Shown: one piece after another, positions 28,566 through 37,507 of the stretch
How positions within the stretch are numbered: the first letter of the stretch is position 1
Layout of the letters: every line of letters begins with the position of its first letter
Source: Neobacillus cucumis
Lineage (GTDB): Bacteria > Bacillota > Bacilli > Bacillales_B > DSM-18226
Direction: 5' to 3'
Assembly: GCF_023715505.1 (NCBI RefSeq)
Contig: NZ_JAMBOH010000006.1
Span: 186,001-250,000, forward strand
Length of the DNA stretch: 64,000 nt
Position numbers and translations under genes: made by a program
The notes under the pieces: model-generated
Seen by the model: only the letters and a program-made list of their open reading frames with translations
The model's database searches: none
Told to the model about the DNA's origin: nothing

Positions 28566-29453
28566 TTGTCAAAAGTAAAAGTTGCCGTTCTTGGATCAGG
28601 GAACATTGGTACAGATTTGATGATCAAACTAGGCCGTTCTGAACTATTAGAGTTAACTGCCGTTATTGGGATCGACCCACAATCAGATGGACTCCGTCGT
28701 GCGAGAGAATTAGGTTATGCCGGGGTTGATACAGGGATTGATGGATTTCTTGCAGATCCAACTTTAGAAGCTGACATCGTTTTTGATGCCACATCTGCAA
28801 AAGCGCATTTATATAATGCAAAAGTATTAAAAGAAGCCGGCATAAAAGTAATTGATATGACCCCAGCTGCAGTAGGACCATATGTATGTGCGGCCGTTAA
28901 TATTGAAGACCATTTAGATAAAGATAATATCAATCTGATTACCTGCGGCGGTCAAGCAACCATCCCAATGGTACATGCCGTAAACCGTGTTGCACCAGTT
29001 GAGTATGCAGAAATCGTTGCTACCATTGCAAGTAAGAGTGCTGGACCTGGAACACGCGCCAATATTGATGAATTTACGGAAACCACTTCCAGAGCAATTG
29101 AAGTAGTCGGAGGAGCGAAAAAAGGGAAAGCCATTATGATTTTAAACCCAGCTGAACCGCCAATTATGATGCGTGATACAGTTTATGCACTTGTGGAAGA
29201 TGGAAAAATGGATGAAGCATCCATAAGACAATCGATCGCTGAAATGGAGAAAGTAGTCCAATCCTATGTGCCAGGCTACCGTCTACGTACTGAAGCCATT
29301 TTCGATGGCAATAAAGTGACCATCTTCCTTGAAGTAGAAGGTGCTGGTGATTACTTGCCGGTGTATGCAGGGAACCTTGATATCATGACTTCTGCTGGTG
29401 TAAGAATTGCTGAAGCATTTGCAAAAAAACTATTAACGAAAGAAACAGTTTAA
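28566..29453 (+). CDS. mhpF: acetaldehyde dehydrogenase (acetylating), MhpF/DmpF type
   Basis: This enzyme converts acetaldehyde plus CoA and NAD+ to acetyl-CoA, receiving acetaldehyde by channelling from its partner aldolase. The 295 residues show a Rossmann start [14 protein letters not shown] (6-19), the catalytic Cys127 in [11 protein letters not shown], and the [20 protein letters not shown] block. The start is TTG after TTGGAGGAG. The downstream aldolase begins 24 bases on, as is universal for this complex. The usual companion 2-hydroxypentadienoate hydratase is absent from the window. Confidence 0.94.
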   Translation: MSKVKVAVLGSGNIGTDLMIKLGRSELLELTAVIGIDPQSDGLRRARELGYAGVDTGIDGFLADPTLEADIVFDATSAKAHLYNAKVLKEAGIKVIDMTPAAVGPYVCAAVNIEDHLDKDNINLITCGGQATIPMVHAVNRVAPVEYAEIVATIASKSAGPGTRANIDEFTETTSRAIEVVGGAKKGKAIMILNPAEPPIMMRDTVYALVEDGKMDEASIRQSIAEMEKVVQSYVPGYRLRTEAIFDGNKVTIFLEVEGAGDYLPVYAGNLDIMTSAGVRIAEAFAKKLLTKETV

Positions 29454-29477
29454 GCTATTTGAAAGGGGTAAAGAAAA

Positions 29478-30506
29478 ATGACAAATGAGAGAGATATTCT
29501 GATTACCGAGGTAGCCTTACGAGACGGAAGTCATGCGATTAATCATCAATATACAGTGGAACAAGTACTTAAAATTACCAAAGCATTGAATGATGCGGGC
29601 GTACCATTTATTGAAGTATCCCATGGAGACGGGCTAGCAGGATCTTCTTTGCAGTACGGTCTTTCCCGTACAAATGAAATGGAATTAATTGAAGCCGCGG
29701 TATCCGTTGCTGATAAGTCTAAAATTGCTGTTCTTCTATTACCAGGAATCGGTACTTTGCATGAGTTGAAAGAAGCCGCTAATTTAGGCGCTAAAATGGC
29801 CCGTATTGCCACTCATGTGACAGAGGCAGACGTAGCTCCCCAGCATATTGCTTACGCAAAGGAATTAGGGATGGAAACAGTTGGATTCCTCATGATGAAT
29901 CATATGGCTCCCGTTAACAAATTAGTTGAACAAGCTAAATTAATGGAAAGCTATGGTGCTGATACGGTTTATGTTGTGGATTCTGCAGGGTATTTACTGC
30001 CTAACCAAGTACGTGAAAGAATTCATGCGTTGAAAGAATCAGTTGGCATCAATGTTGGTTTCCATGGTCATAACAACTTATCACTCGCAATGGCCAATAC
30101 TCTTGCAGCGATTGAAGAAGGGGCAACGCGAATTGACGGAAGTGTACGCTGCTTGGGAGCGGGTGCAGGTAACACACAAACAGAAGTATTGGTTGCCGTT
30201 TGTGAACGGATGGGAATTAAAACAGGGGTAGATTTATATAAAATAATGGACTTAGCAGAGGACATTGTTGCTCCTATCTTACAAGTACCACAGGAAATTA
30301 CAAAAGACAGTTTAACATTAGGATATGCGGGCGTATACTCAAGCTTTGCCCTTCACGCTAAACGTGCCGCTGAAAAGTTTGGCGTTGATTCACGTGATAT
30401 TTTAGTAGAATTAGGAAAACGTAAAGTGGTTGGCGGCCAAGAGGATATGATTGTCGAAGTGGCGGCCGAGATTGCTAAAAATAATAGTAAAGTAGCATTA
30501 AGCTAA
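29478..30506 (+). CDS. mhpE: 4-hydroxy-2-oxovalerate aldolase, MhpE/DmpG type
   Basis: This enzyme splits 4-hydroxy-2-oxovalerate into pyruvate and acetaldehyde. The 342 residues show the catalytic VALRDGSHA near 12-20 (Arg15, Asp16) and metal-binding FHGHNN (His196, His198), plus the C-terminal communication domain that docks the dehydrogenase. ATG after AAAGGGG. It follows the dehydrogenase in the same operon and is followed by a GC-rich hairpin, then a GntP permease, suggesting that the operon imports and breaks down a 4-hydroxy-2-oxo acid or its precursor. Confidence 0.94.
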   Translation: MTNERDILITEVALRDGSHAINHQYTVEQVLKITKALNDAGVPFIEVSHGDGLAGSSLQYGLSRTNEMELIEAAVSVADKSKIAVLLLPGIGTLHELKEAANLGAKMARIATHVTEADVAPQHIAYAKELGMETVGFLMMNHMAPVNKLVEQAKLMESYGADTVYVVDSAGYLLPNQVRERIHALKESVGINVGFHGHNNLSLAMANTLAAIEEGATRIDGSVRCLGAGAGNTQTEVLVAVCERMGIKTGVDLYKIMDLAEDIVAPILQVPQEITKDSLTLGYAGVYSSFALHAKRAAEKFGVDSRDILVELGKRKVVGGQEDMIVEVAAEIAKNNSKVALS

Positions 30507-30535
30507 CTATATAATGATTCGTAACTTCTAAGAAT

Positions 30536-30568
30536 TGGTGGAAAGGGGAACCTTCACCCCTTCCGCCA
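30536..30568 (+). other. GC-rich hairpin between aldolase and permease genes
   Basis: TGGTGGAAAGGGG pairs with CCCCTTCCGCCA (one bulged A). No T-tract follows. It may be an inefficient terminator or an mRNA stability element that lowers permease expression. Confidence 0.55.
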
Positions 30569-30716
30569 GCATACTGAGCAAGGATATATATTTTTTCGAA
30601 TGACTGCAGCACTTAATGAAAGCGGTTTTAATGTTTTGTGATCATTATCCTCAGTTGCTTAAATATATCTCGCTGCAACTTCTTAGATCAAACTCGTGAA
30701 TTAGAGGAGAGATTTT

Positions 30717-32123
30717 ATGGAACTGGTTATTATCCTATTAGCACTCGGAATGTTAATGTTTATTGCTTACCGGGGATTTTCAGTTATTATGTTTGCGCCT
30801 ATATGTGCATTATTTGCCGTATTCCTTACAAATCCTGATTTCGTTTTACCGTTTTTCTCAAATGTATTTATGGGGAAAATGGTTGAATATATTAAATTAT
30901 ATTTTCCGATTTTCTTATTAGGAGCTGTTTTTGGTAAGGTTGTTGAAATGTCGGGATTAGCACGTTCTATTGCAACAACGCTTATACAATTAGTAGGGCG
31001 TAAACGTGCTATGCTGGTCATAGTATTATTATGTGCGATTCTTACCTATAGTGGTATCAGTTTGGTAGTGGTTGCTTTTGCTGTCTATCCTTTTGCAGCA
31101 AACCTGTTTAGACAATCTAACATTCCTAAACGTTTAATTCCGGGTACCATTGCGCTAGGTTCATTCACCTTTACAATGGATTCACTTCCAGGGTCTCCAC
31201 AGGTACAAAACGTAATCCCGACCACATTCTTCAAAACAGATCTTTATGCAGCACCAACCCTTGGAATTATAGGTGCGATTTTTATTTTCACACTTGGTAT
31301 GCTTTATTTAAATTCACGCAGGAAAAGGGCTGAAAAAGCCGGTGAAGGATACGATTGCTTCGGAACGATTAAAGAAAAACAAATTGAGGTTAACCTTGAT
31401 TTACAAGAAAGTTTGGCACGTAAAATATTGGCCTTTGTACCGGTTGTACTTGTCGGTGTATTAAATAAAGTGTTAACTACCCTAATTCCTAAGTGGTATC
31501 CGAATGGATTTGATTTTTCAAAGATTGGTTTAAATTTTCCTAATATTGAAACTTCACAGGTTGTGGGCATATGGTCGGTTGAAATTGCACTTATTGTTGG
31601 TATTCTTACTACTATTTTATATAATCGAAAACCAATTGTTCTTAACTTTAAAGATGGTATGAATGTAGGGATTGCCGGAGCCTTGTTAGCAATAATGAAC
31701 TCAGCTACTGAATACGGTTTTGGTGCTGTTATTTCATCATTGCCTGGTTTTACGCTTGCTAGAGATGGCATTTCTAAATTATTTGTTAATCCATTATTAA
31801 ATGGTGCGGTGACCACAAACGTTCTTTCGGCTATTTCTGGTTCTGCTTCAGCGGGGATAGCCATTTCATTAGGAATTATGGCTGACAAGTATATTGAATT
31901 GGCCAACCAATTTGGAGTTCCGCTTGAAGTTATGCACCGGGTTATTTCAATGGCCTCAGGCGGTATGGATACACTGCCGCATAATGGTGCGGTCATCACG
32001 TTACTTGCGATTACAGGTTTAACACACAAACAGTCCTACCGTGATATTTTTGCAGTCACCATTATTAAAACAATCGCTGCTTTCTTTATTATTGGCGTTT
32101 ATTTAGTAACAGGACTAGTTTAA
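30717..32123 (+). CDS. GntP family permease
   Basis: This 468-residue integral membrane protein belongs to the GntP/ion-transporter superfamily, whose members move gluconate, hydroxybutyrate and other organic acids. About 12 membrane segments are visible. Landmarks are GISLVVVAFAVYPFA near 103-117, TFTMDSLPGSPQVQNVIPT near 142-160, SATEYGFGAVISSLPGF near 325-341 and the late MASGGMDTLPHNGAVITLL near 406-424. ATG with AGAGGAGAG upstream. Its place after the aldolase and dehydrogenase suggests that it imports their organic-acid substrate. A terminator follows. Confidence 0.88.
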   Translation: MELVIILLALGMLMFIAYRGFSVIMFAPICALFAVFLTNPDFVLPFFSNVFMGKMVEYIKLYFPIFLLGAVFGKVVEMSGLARSIATTLIQLVGRKRAMLVIVLLCAILTYSGISLVVVAFAVYPFAANLFRQSNIPKRLIPGTIALGSFTFTMDSLPGSPQVQNVIPTTFFKTDLYAAPTLGIIGAIFIFTLGMLYLNSRRKRAEKAGEGYDCFGTIKEKQIEVNLDLQESLARKILAFVPVVLVGVLNKVLTTLIPKWYPNGFDFSKIGLNFPNIETSQVVGIWSVEIALIVGILTTILYNRKPIVLNFKDGMNVGIAGALLAIMNSATEYGFGAVISSLPGFTLARDGISKLFVNPLLNGAVTTNVLSAISGSASAGIAISLGIMADKYIELANQFGVPLEVMHRVISMASGGMDTLPHNGAVITLLAITGLTHKQSYRDIFAVTIIKTIAAFFIIGVYLVTGLV

Positions 32124-32146
32124 TAGAAGAAATAGGAGTAGACTAG

Positions 32147-32191
32147 GCGAGTAAACATTGTCTTTAATATGACAAGTTTACTTGCTTTTTC
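32147..32191 (+). terminator. Rho-independent terminator after the GntP permease gene
   Basis: GCGAGTAAAC pairs with GTTTACTTGC, with inner TTGTC/GACAA pairing, followed by TTTTTC. Confidence 0.85.
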
Positions 32192-32345
32192 TTTGCCAAA
32201 AAGTGACATTCCTATTTTTATTAGATACTATCAAATTTAACCCTATTATTCGAAAAATATGTTAAAATAATCAAAATAGTATTAAAATTATGTAACTATA
32301 TCTTTTATAGAAAGTTTATAGAGACTAAAGATGGGAGCTTATAAC

Positions 32346-33416
32346 ATGAAGGAGTTAAAAATTGACGTTACTTTAAGTACAGAAAAGAAACAAAAACCAT
32401 CATTTGATAACTTGGAGTTTGGAAAAAGCTTCACTGATCACATGTTTGTTTGGAATTACACAGAAGGAAAAGGCTGGCATGACGCACGAATTATTCCGTA
32501 TCAGCCCATTACGTTAGACCCTGCTGCTACTGTATTTCATTATGGGCAAACGGTTTTTGAAGGACTTAAAGCCTATTTAACAAAAGATGAACAGATTTTA
32601 TTGTTTAGACCTGATGAAAATATGAAAAGGTTTAACCGGTCAAATGACCGATTATGTATGCCTAAGCTGGATGAAGAAGGTGCATTAAGCGCTTTGAAGC
32701 AATTGATTCAAATTGACCGTGAATGGATTCCTTCTGGAGAAGGAACATCCCTCTATATTCGTCCTTTTATGATTGCGACTGAAGCATTTCTGGGAGTACA
32801 TCCTGCTAACAGCTATCAATTTATGATTATTCTTTCTCCTGTAGGAGCTTATTATAAAGAGGGAATTAATCCTGTTAAAATTGCTGTGGAAAGTGAATAT
32901 GTTCGTGCCGTTGCCGGCGGAACAGGTAATGCAAAGACAGCAGGAAACTATGCAGCAAGCTTAAAGGCATCTGAAATTGCCAGCGAAAATGGTTATTCAC
33001 AGGTGTTATGGCTTGATGGCAGGGAAAATCAATATATTGAAGAGGTTGGCAGTATGAACGTCTTCTTTAAAATCAATGGAGAGGTTATTACCCCAGAGTT
33101 AAATGGAAGTATTCTAGAAGGAATTACACGTAAATCGATTATCGAACTATTAAATTATATGAATATTCCAGTCGTTGAACGAAGAATTTCAATTCATGAA
33201 ATTGAGCAGGCCTATCGCGATGGTTTGCTGGAAGAAGCATTCGGGACAGGAACCGCTGCAGTTATCTCACCAATTGGTGAATTCTTATGGAAAAATGAGA
33301 AAATGGTGGTTAATAACGGAGAGATTGGCCCATTATCCCAGAAGTTATATGATACATTAACAGGAATCCAAAATGGCACTAAAGAAGATCCTTTTGGATG
33401 GTCAGTACAGATTTAA
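32346..33416 (+). CDS. ilvE: branched-chain amino acid aminotransferase
   Basis: This PLP enzyme interconverts leucine, isoleucine and valine with their 2-oxo acids. The 356 residues align closely in memory with B. subtilis YwaA/IlvK: FTDHMF (29-34), [14 protein letters not shown] (64-77), [10 protein letters not shown], the PLP Lys197 in [13 protein letters not shown], and [12 protein letters not shown] chose ATG 32346 because GGGAG lies 8 bases upstream; the ATG at 32331 overlaps that site. The next gene begins 11 bases after the stop and belongs to the ketopantoate reductase family, which uses a valine-derived carbon skeleton. Confidence 0.95.
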   Translation: MKELKIDVTLSTEKKQKPSFDNLEFGKSFTDHMFVWNYTEGKGWHDARIIPYQPITLDPAATVFHYGQTVFEGLKAYLTKDEQILLFRPDENMKRFNRSNDRLCMPKLDEEGALSALKQLIQIDREWIPSGEGTSLYIRPFMIATEAFLGVHPANSYQFMIILSPVGAYYKEGINPVKIAVESEYVRAVAGGTGNAKTAGNYAASLKASEIASENGYSQVLWLDGRENQYIEEVGSMNVFFKINGEVITPELNGSILEGITRKSIIELLNYMNIPVVERRISIHEIEQAYRDGLLEEAFGTGTAAVISPIGEFLWKNEKMVVNNGEIGPLSQKLYDTLTGIQNGTKEDPFGWSVQI

Positions 33417-33427
33417 GGTGAAGTGAG

Positions 33428-34342
33428 ATGTTCATAAAAAAAGTTTCTATTATCGGTCTTGGGGCATTAGGGATTCTATTTGGGAACCAATTTTCCAAGA
33501 GATTCCCCCGTGCTGATTTAAGAATAATAGCTGATGAAGACCGCATTCAACGCTATAAAGAGGACGGGGTTTTTTGTAATAATGAGCTCTGTGATTTCAA
33601 CTATGTGAGGCCTCATGAAGCGTGCGAGCCTGCAGATCTACTGATTATTGCGGTGAAATTTAATGGCTTAGCTGATGCGATTCAGGCGGTCAAACACCAT
33701 GTTGGAGAGAGAACGATTATTTTATCGCTCCTGAATGGTATCACTAGTGAAGAAATTATTGGTGAGGCCTATGGTATGGATAAAGTATTATATTGTGTAG
33801 CCCAAGGCATGGATGCTGTTAAAGTGGAGAACCAACTGACATACCACCATATGGGGATGATCTGCTTTGGGGGAAATGAAACAGAAAAGGTGAATAGCCT
33901 GGCAGAGTTTTTTGAACAAATGGAGATTCCCTATGAGGTTGACCCTGATATGTTAAGAAGGCTGTGGGGAAAATTTATGCTTAATGTAGGGGTAAATCAA
34001 ACTGTTGCCGTTTTTGAAAGTAATTATGGAGAGGTTCAGCATGAGGGACCTGCCAGAACGATGATGATTTCGGCTATGAGAGAGGTAATGGCACTCTCTG
34101 AAAAAGTTGGGGTACCTTTAACAGAAGAAGATTTAGATTATTGGTTAAGGGTATTAGGCAAATTAAGTCCAGATGGAAAACCCTCAATGGCCCAGGATGT
34201 TGAGGCAAGACGATTTAGTGAAGTAGAGTTATTCTCCGGTACCGTAGTAAAATTGGGGAAAAGGTATGATGTGCCAACACCGGTTAATAAAGAGTTGTAT
34301 CATAGGATAAAGTCGGTTGAGAATCAGTACACAAAGGCATAA
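33428..34342 (+). CDS. 2-dehydropantoate 2-reductase family protein
   Basis: This 304-residue NADPH-dependent reductase is of the ApbA/PanE type, which in pantothenate synthesis reduces ketopantoate to pantoate. It has an N-terminal Rossmann start VSIIGLGALGILFG (6-19), a LLIIAVKFNG strand-loop near 70-79 and the C-terminal helical domain with the LRRLWGKFMLNVGVNQT block near 176-192 (catalytic-type Lys in WGKFMLN). Bacilli often hold several paralogues, so pantothenate duty is not certain. It is co-transcribed with the aminotransferase (11-base gap) and followed by a strong terminator. Confidence 0.88.
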   Translation: MFIKKVSIIGLGALGILFGNQFSKRFPRADLRIIADEDRIQRYKEDGVFCNNELCDFNYVRPHEACEPADLLIIAVKFNGLADAIQAVKHHVGERTIILSLLNGITSEEIIGEAYGMDKVLYCVAQGMDAVKVENQLTYHHMGMICFGGNETEKVNSLAEFFEQMEIPYEVDPDMLRRLWGKFMLNVGVNQTVAVFESNYGEVQHEGPARTMMISAMREVMALSEKVGVPLTEEDLDYWLRVLGKLSPDGKPSMAQDVEARRFSEVELFSGTVVKLGKRYDVPTPVNKELYHRIKSVENQYTKA

Positions 34343-34355
34343 GGAAATGACTTAA

Positions 34356-34388
34356 GGCAACTCCCCGTTTTGGGGAGTTGTCTTTTTG
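34356..34388 (+). terminator. Rho-independent terminator after the reductase gene
   Basis: GGCAACTCCCC/GGGGAGTTGTC with a four-base loop is followed by TTTTT. Confidence 0.92.
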
Positions 34389-34469
34389 TATAGATTAATA
34401 ATACTAAGTAGATACAACTACGTCATTTAATAAATAAAAAATTCACTATATTACAAACACACATAAATA

Positions 34470-34508
34470 TAAAAAAGGTCTATTTCTACATAGAGAGAGA
34501 CTTTTTTC
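34470..34508 (+). terminator. second, weaker hairpin upstream of the ABC transporter operon
   Basis: AAAAAAG/CTTTTTT encloses TCTAT/ATAGA with an asymmetric internal loop. It may be a back-up terminator. Confidence 0.4.
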
Positions 34509-34526
34509 ATTTTAGTAGAAAAATGA

Positions 34527-34572
34527 TTGTGTTTTAAAATATGATAATGTTATAATGTCTTAGTATGATAAT
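34527..34572 (+). promoter_or_regulatory. promoter of the amino acid ABC operon with TATGATAAT repeats
   Basis: TTGTGT (34527-34532), 18-base spacer, TATAAT (34551-34556). The nonamer TATGATAAT occurs at 34540-34548 and 34564-34572, 24 bases apart, flanking the -10 and likely start site. It may be an operator; the binding protein is unknown. Confidence 0.5.
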
Positions 34573-34627
34573 ATGGTAACGTACTAAAGTGTTTATTGAA
34601 ATTATCTTGTAAAAGGTGGAATACATG

Positions 34628-35404
34628 ATGAAACGTATAGCAACAATAATGCTGACAATTGCAGCTGTTTTTTCTCTTCTTACAGCCTGCTCAGGTAAAA
34701 CATCTGGTGCTAAAGATGACACGCTAATAATTGGAATTGACGATAAATTCGCTCCGATGGGATTCAGAGATGAAAACAATAAAATTGTCGGCTTTGATAT
34801 TGACCTCGCAAAAGCTGCTGCTAAAAAGATGGGGAAAAAGGTAGAGTTCCAGCCAATCGATTGGAAGACAAAAGAGTCTGAACTTAGCAGCGGTCGTATT
34901 GACCTAATTTGGAATGGCTATACTATTACTGATGATCGAAAGAAAAAAGTGCTTTTCACAAAGCCCTACTTAAAAAATGCACAAGTGGTTGTAACTCGAA
35001 CTGATTCTAAAGTTACTAAACTATCGGATTTAGAAGGTAAAGTTGTCGGTCTTCAATCGCTTTCATCTGCGTCAGATGCCTTAGATGCAAATCCAATTAA
35101 ATCAAAAATTAAAACTGTAACAGAATTCAAAGACAATGTGTTAGCATTAAACGATTTAAAAAGCGGGCGTTTGGATGCAGTGGTCATTGATGAAGTCGTT
35201 ATTAATTATTATATGACTAAAGAAAAAGGTACTTTTAAAATATTGGATGAATCACTTGCCCCTGAGGAGTACGGAGTAGGTGTAAAAAAAGGTAACGAAG
35301 AATTGCTTAAAAATCTACAAAAAGCCCTTGATGATATGAATGCAGATGGTACGGCATCTAGTATTTCAACTAAGTGGTTTGGCGAAAATAAAGTATTGAA
35401 GTAA
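34628..35404 (+). CDS. amino acid ABC transporter substrate-binding lipoprotein (family 3)
   Basis: This surface lipoprotein delivers an amino acid to the permease encoded next. The 258 residues have a lipoprotein signal with lipobox LTAC (Cys21), then the two-lobed SBP family 3 domain: IIGIDDKFAPMGFRDENNKIVGFDIDLAKA near 35-64, RIDLIWNGYTITDDR and LKSGRLDAVVIDE. ATG 34628 has AAAAGGTGGA 7 bases upstream; ATG 34625 is equally in frame. The operon order is binding protein, permease, ATPase. The ligand could be cystine or a polar amino acid; sequence alone does not decide. Confidence 0.9.
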   Translation: MKRIATIMLTIAAVFSLLTACSGKTSGAKDDTLIIGIDDKFAPMGFRDENNKIVGFDIDLAKAAAKKMGKKVEFQPIDWKTKESELSSGRIDLIWNGYTITDDRKKKVLFTKPYLKNAQVVVTRTDSKVTKLSDLEGKVVGLQSLSSASDALDANPIKSKIKTVTEFKDNVLALNDLKSGRLDAVVIDEVVINYYMTKEKGTFKILDESLAPEEYGVGVKKGNEELLKNLQKALDDMNADGTASSISTKWFGENKVLK

Positions 35405-35419
35405 AATTTATAAGAAAGC

Positions 35420-35452
35420 AAAACAGGATTTCCTCCGGAAAGCCTGTTTTGT
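35420..35452 (+). terminator. intercistronic terminator-like hairpin after the binding-protein gene
   Basis: AAAACAGG/CCTGTTTT with inner TTTCC/GGAAA is followed by GTTTG. In ABC operons this position commonly lowers permease relative to binding-protein expression. Confidence 0.65.
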
Positions 35453-35502
35453 TTGTTAATTGCAATGCTGCTTACGCTTTTCTAATTGGAGGAAAATTAA
35501 GA

Positions 35503-36162
35503 ATGTCGATTAATTACATTATTTCAATCTTGAAGCCAATGCTTGAAGGGGCCCAGATGACGATACTTTTATTCATTATTGCCATTTTAGTCTCCATTCC
35601 ATTGGGCTTTCTTTTAACATTGGCTGTAAGAAGTCAAATCAAACCATTGTCATGGCTTGCTCAAGCTTATATTTATGCGATGCGGGGAACACCACTGTTA
35701 TTGCAATTATTATTTATTTGTTTTGGTCTGCCGATGATTCCTGTCATTGGTGAATATTTAGTCTTAGATCGTTTTGTGGCAGCCTGTTTAGGGTTTATAT
35801 TAAATTATGCTGCATACTTTGCTGAGATTTTTCGTGGAGGTCTGCTGGCAATTGATAAGGGACAATACGAGGCGTCTCAAGTGCTTGGGTTGAATAAATG
35901 GCAAATGACAACCAGAATTATCATGCCGCAAATGTTTCGAATCGCCCTGCCGGCTGTCGCAAATGAATCGGTAACGCTAGTAAAAGATACTGCCCTCCTC
36001 TACGCAGTTGCAGTACCGGAATTATTGCACTTTGCTGAAACTGCAGTAAATCGTGATTTTACAATCGTACCATTCGTTGTTGCCGGGATAATTTATCTCT
36101 TGATGACACTGGTACTAACGCTTGTATTTAAATGGGTTGAAAATAGATTTAGATTTGAATAG
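35503..36162 (+). CDS. amino acid ABC transporter permease (HisM/GlnP type)
   Basis: This 219-residue inner-membrane subunit has about five membrane segments. It shows the family hallmarks YAMRGTPLLLQLLFI near 61-75 and the EAA loop YEASQVLGLNKWQMTTRIIMPQ near 121-142, which docks the ATPase. ATG 35503 follows TTGGAGGAAAA; the longer frame upstream from 35449 runs through the hairpin and is not used. The ATPase gene starts 15 bases after the stop. Single permease genes of this class form homodimers. Confidence 0.92.
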   Translation: MSINYIISILKPMLEGAQMTILLFIIAILVSIPLGFLLTLAVRSQIKPLSWLAQAYIYAMRGTPLLLQLLFICFGLPMIPVIGEYLVLDRFVAACLGFILNYAAYFAEIFRGGLLAIDKGQYEASQVLGLNKWQMTTRIIMPQMFRIALPAVANESVTLVKDTALLYAVAVPELLHFAETAVNRDFTIVPFVVAGIIYLLMTLVLTLVFKWVENRFRFE

Positions 36163-36177
36163 AAGGTATGGGTGAAT

Positions 36178-36921
36178 ATGGCGATCATTGAAGTTTCAAA
36201 CCTCAAAAAGTCTTATGGGAAATTGGATGTATTAAAAAAGATTACCTTTGATGTAAATATAAATGATGTTGTAGCGGTTATTGGTCCCTCGGGTTCCGGA
36301 AAGAGCACGATGCTGCGCAGTCTTGTCCATCTTGAGCAAATAGATGCCGGCAGTATCTGTGTTACAGATCAATTTTTGGTGAAGGATGGAGTTTATCCAA
36401 AGCTTCCTGTGATTAAGCAGATTACCGCTAAGATGGGGATGGTCTTTCAGCACTTTAATCTTTTCCCGCATCTAACAGTTCAGGAAAATCTGATGATTGC
36501 GCCTAAATTGGTGAAAAAAGAAACGTCTGTTGAACTTCAACAGCGAAGCTCAGAGCTATTGGACAAAATAGGTCTCCTCAATCGTGCCAAGGCTTATCCA
36601 GCGAATTTATCCGGCGGACAAAAACAGCGGGTTGCCATTGCACGGGCTCTTATGATGAGTCCTGAAATTCTGCTTTTTGATGAGCCTACATCAGCTCTTG
36701 ATCCGGAGCTAACAGGTGAGGTGCTTCAAGTAATGAAGGATTTAGCTCAAGAACACATGACAATGATTGTGGTTACTCATGAGATGGGGTTTGCTAAAGA
36801 AGTAGCCAATAAAGTGATTTTTATGGACAATGGAGAGATAATCGAATCCGGCGATCCGTCTGAGATATTTACTAATCCACAGTTCGAACGGACTAAGATT
36901 TTTTTAAACCGCAGTTTATAA
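36178..36921 (+). CDS. amino acid ABC transporter ATP-binding protein (GlnQ type)
   Basis: This 247-residue ATPase has Walker A GPSGSGKS (36-43), Q loop [17 protein letters not shown], signature [15 protein letters not shown], Walker [13 protein letters not shown] and switch His in VVTHEMGFA. It belongs to the polar amino acid branch. Either GTG 36172 (5 bases from AGAAGG) or ATG 36178 (11 bases) could be the start; I give the ATG. It completes the three-gene transporter operon, which ends at the hairpin at 36938. Confidence 0.92.
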   Translation: MAIIEVSNLKKSYGKLDVLKKITFDVNINDVVAVIGPSGSGKSTMLRSLVHLEQIDAGSICVTDQFLVKDGVYPKLPVIKQITAKMGMVFQHFNLFPHLTVQENLMIAPKLVKKETSVELQQRSSELLDKIGLLNRAKAYPANLSGGQKQRVAIARALMMSPEILLFDEPTSALDPELTGEVLQVMKDLAQEHMTMIVVTHEMGFAKEVANKVIFMDNGEIIESGDPSEIFTNPQFERTKIFLNRSL

Positions 36922-36937
36922 TATTTATATATCACAG

Positions 36938-36979
36938 AAAAAAGCTTATCTTAGTTAACCCTAAGATGAGTTTTTTTAT
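36938..36979 (+). terminator. Rho-independent terminator of the amino acid ABC operon
   Basis: The left arm AAAAGCTTATCTTAG pairs with CTAAGATGAGTTTTTTT (one G-U and one mismatch), five-base loop, long T-tract. Confidence 0.85.
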
Positions 36980-37086
36980 TTAAGCTATGTTAAAGGTTAT
37001 GGTTGATTTTTAGCATGATGAGCAAAAGAAATAACATAATAATAGTTAGGTTAGAGAAGGATAAAGGTAAAAAGGGGGTCTTCTCA

Positions 37087-37317
37087 ATGAATTTAAATCC
37101 GTTTAACAGTAAGGATCATGAAGAAAAGGAAAGCCTTGCTTCCGTTTTAGAAAACTCAAAAGAAATTGAAGAAGATTTGATGCGGACTTATTTAATTACA
37201 GCAGAACGGGTACATGATAATGATGAATTAAAAGAACGCCTTGAAAACTTTGCCCAAGGAAACGCCAAACGGACGAAACAGTTAGTAGATGAATTAAATG
37301 ATCTAACAGATCAATAA
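37087..37317 (+). CDS. small acidic helical protein (76 aa), unknown function
   Basis: This 76-residue, highly charged protein is predicted mostly helical (EEKESLASVLENSKEIEEDL, then NDELKERLENFAQGNA). It has no cysteine, signal peptide or membrane segment. I do not recognise its family with confidence; its heptad-like charge pattern suggests a helical hairpin similar to small ferritin-like or rubrerythrin-like proteins, which is only an impression. The ATG at 37087 has AAAGGGGG upstream; an in-frame ATG at 37003 would extend it but lacks a ribosome site. It has its own terminator. Confidence 0.7.
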   Translation: MNLNPFNSKDHEEKESLASVLENSKEIEEDLMRTYLITAERVHDNDELKERLENFAQGNAKRTKQLVDELNDLTDQ

Positions 37318-37361
37318 AAAAGGTGAAAGGTCTTTTTAAATTAAAGAGACCTTTCACCTTA
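37318..37361. terminator. bidirectional terminator between the small acidic gene and the peptide transporter gene
   Basis: The long stem AAGGTGAAAGGTCT/AGACCTTTCACCTT has a T-rich minus-strand flank (CCTTTTTTATTG) and a weaker plus-strand flank. The peptide transporter transcript would run through repeat copy 2 before reaching it. Confidence 0.82.
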
Positions 37362-37368
37362 AAAGTTT

Positions 37369-37507
37369 TTGACTTTGAGAATTGTCTAGCTCCAGCGCCT
37401 AGCCCTCGATGGTCTACAACCTCTCAGGGAATGAAGGCAAAGAACCCCTTCTTTCCCTGAGCCTCTTATGCTTGTCGGGGCTGACCAAGGCGCTTGCGCT
37501 TTTCTTA
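37369..37507 (+). repeat. dispersed modular hairpin repeat, copy 2 (type A core)
   Basis: The leader TTGACTTTGAGAATTGTC, left end TAGCTCCAGCGCCTAGCC, inner stem (CTCAGGGAATGAAGG with CCTTCTTTCCCTGAG, imperfect) and right end CGGGGCTGACCAAGGCGCTT are all present. It abuts the stop codon of the minus-strand peptide transporter gene, so it is transcribed antisense in that mRNA. Confidence 0.88.

Noticed and set aside
31304..32029. 241-codon minus-strand frame opposite the GntP permease gene
   Set aside because: It is a shadow frame; the plus-strand permease has clear family motifs and membrane segments.
32192..32345. possible T-box or CodY site before the branched-chain aminotransferase gene
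   Set aside because: No T-box TGGNACCGCG-like motif was seen, and the best CodY-like stretch near 32246 has too many mismatches.
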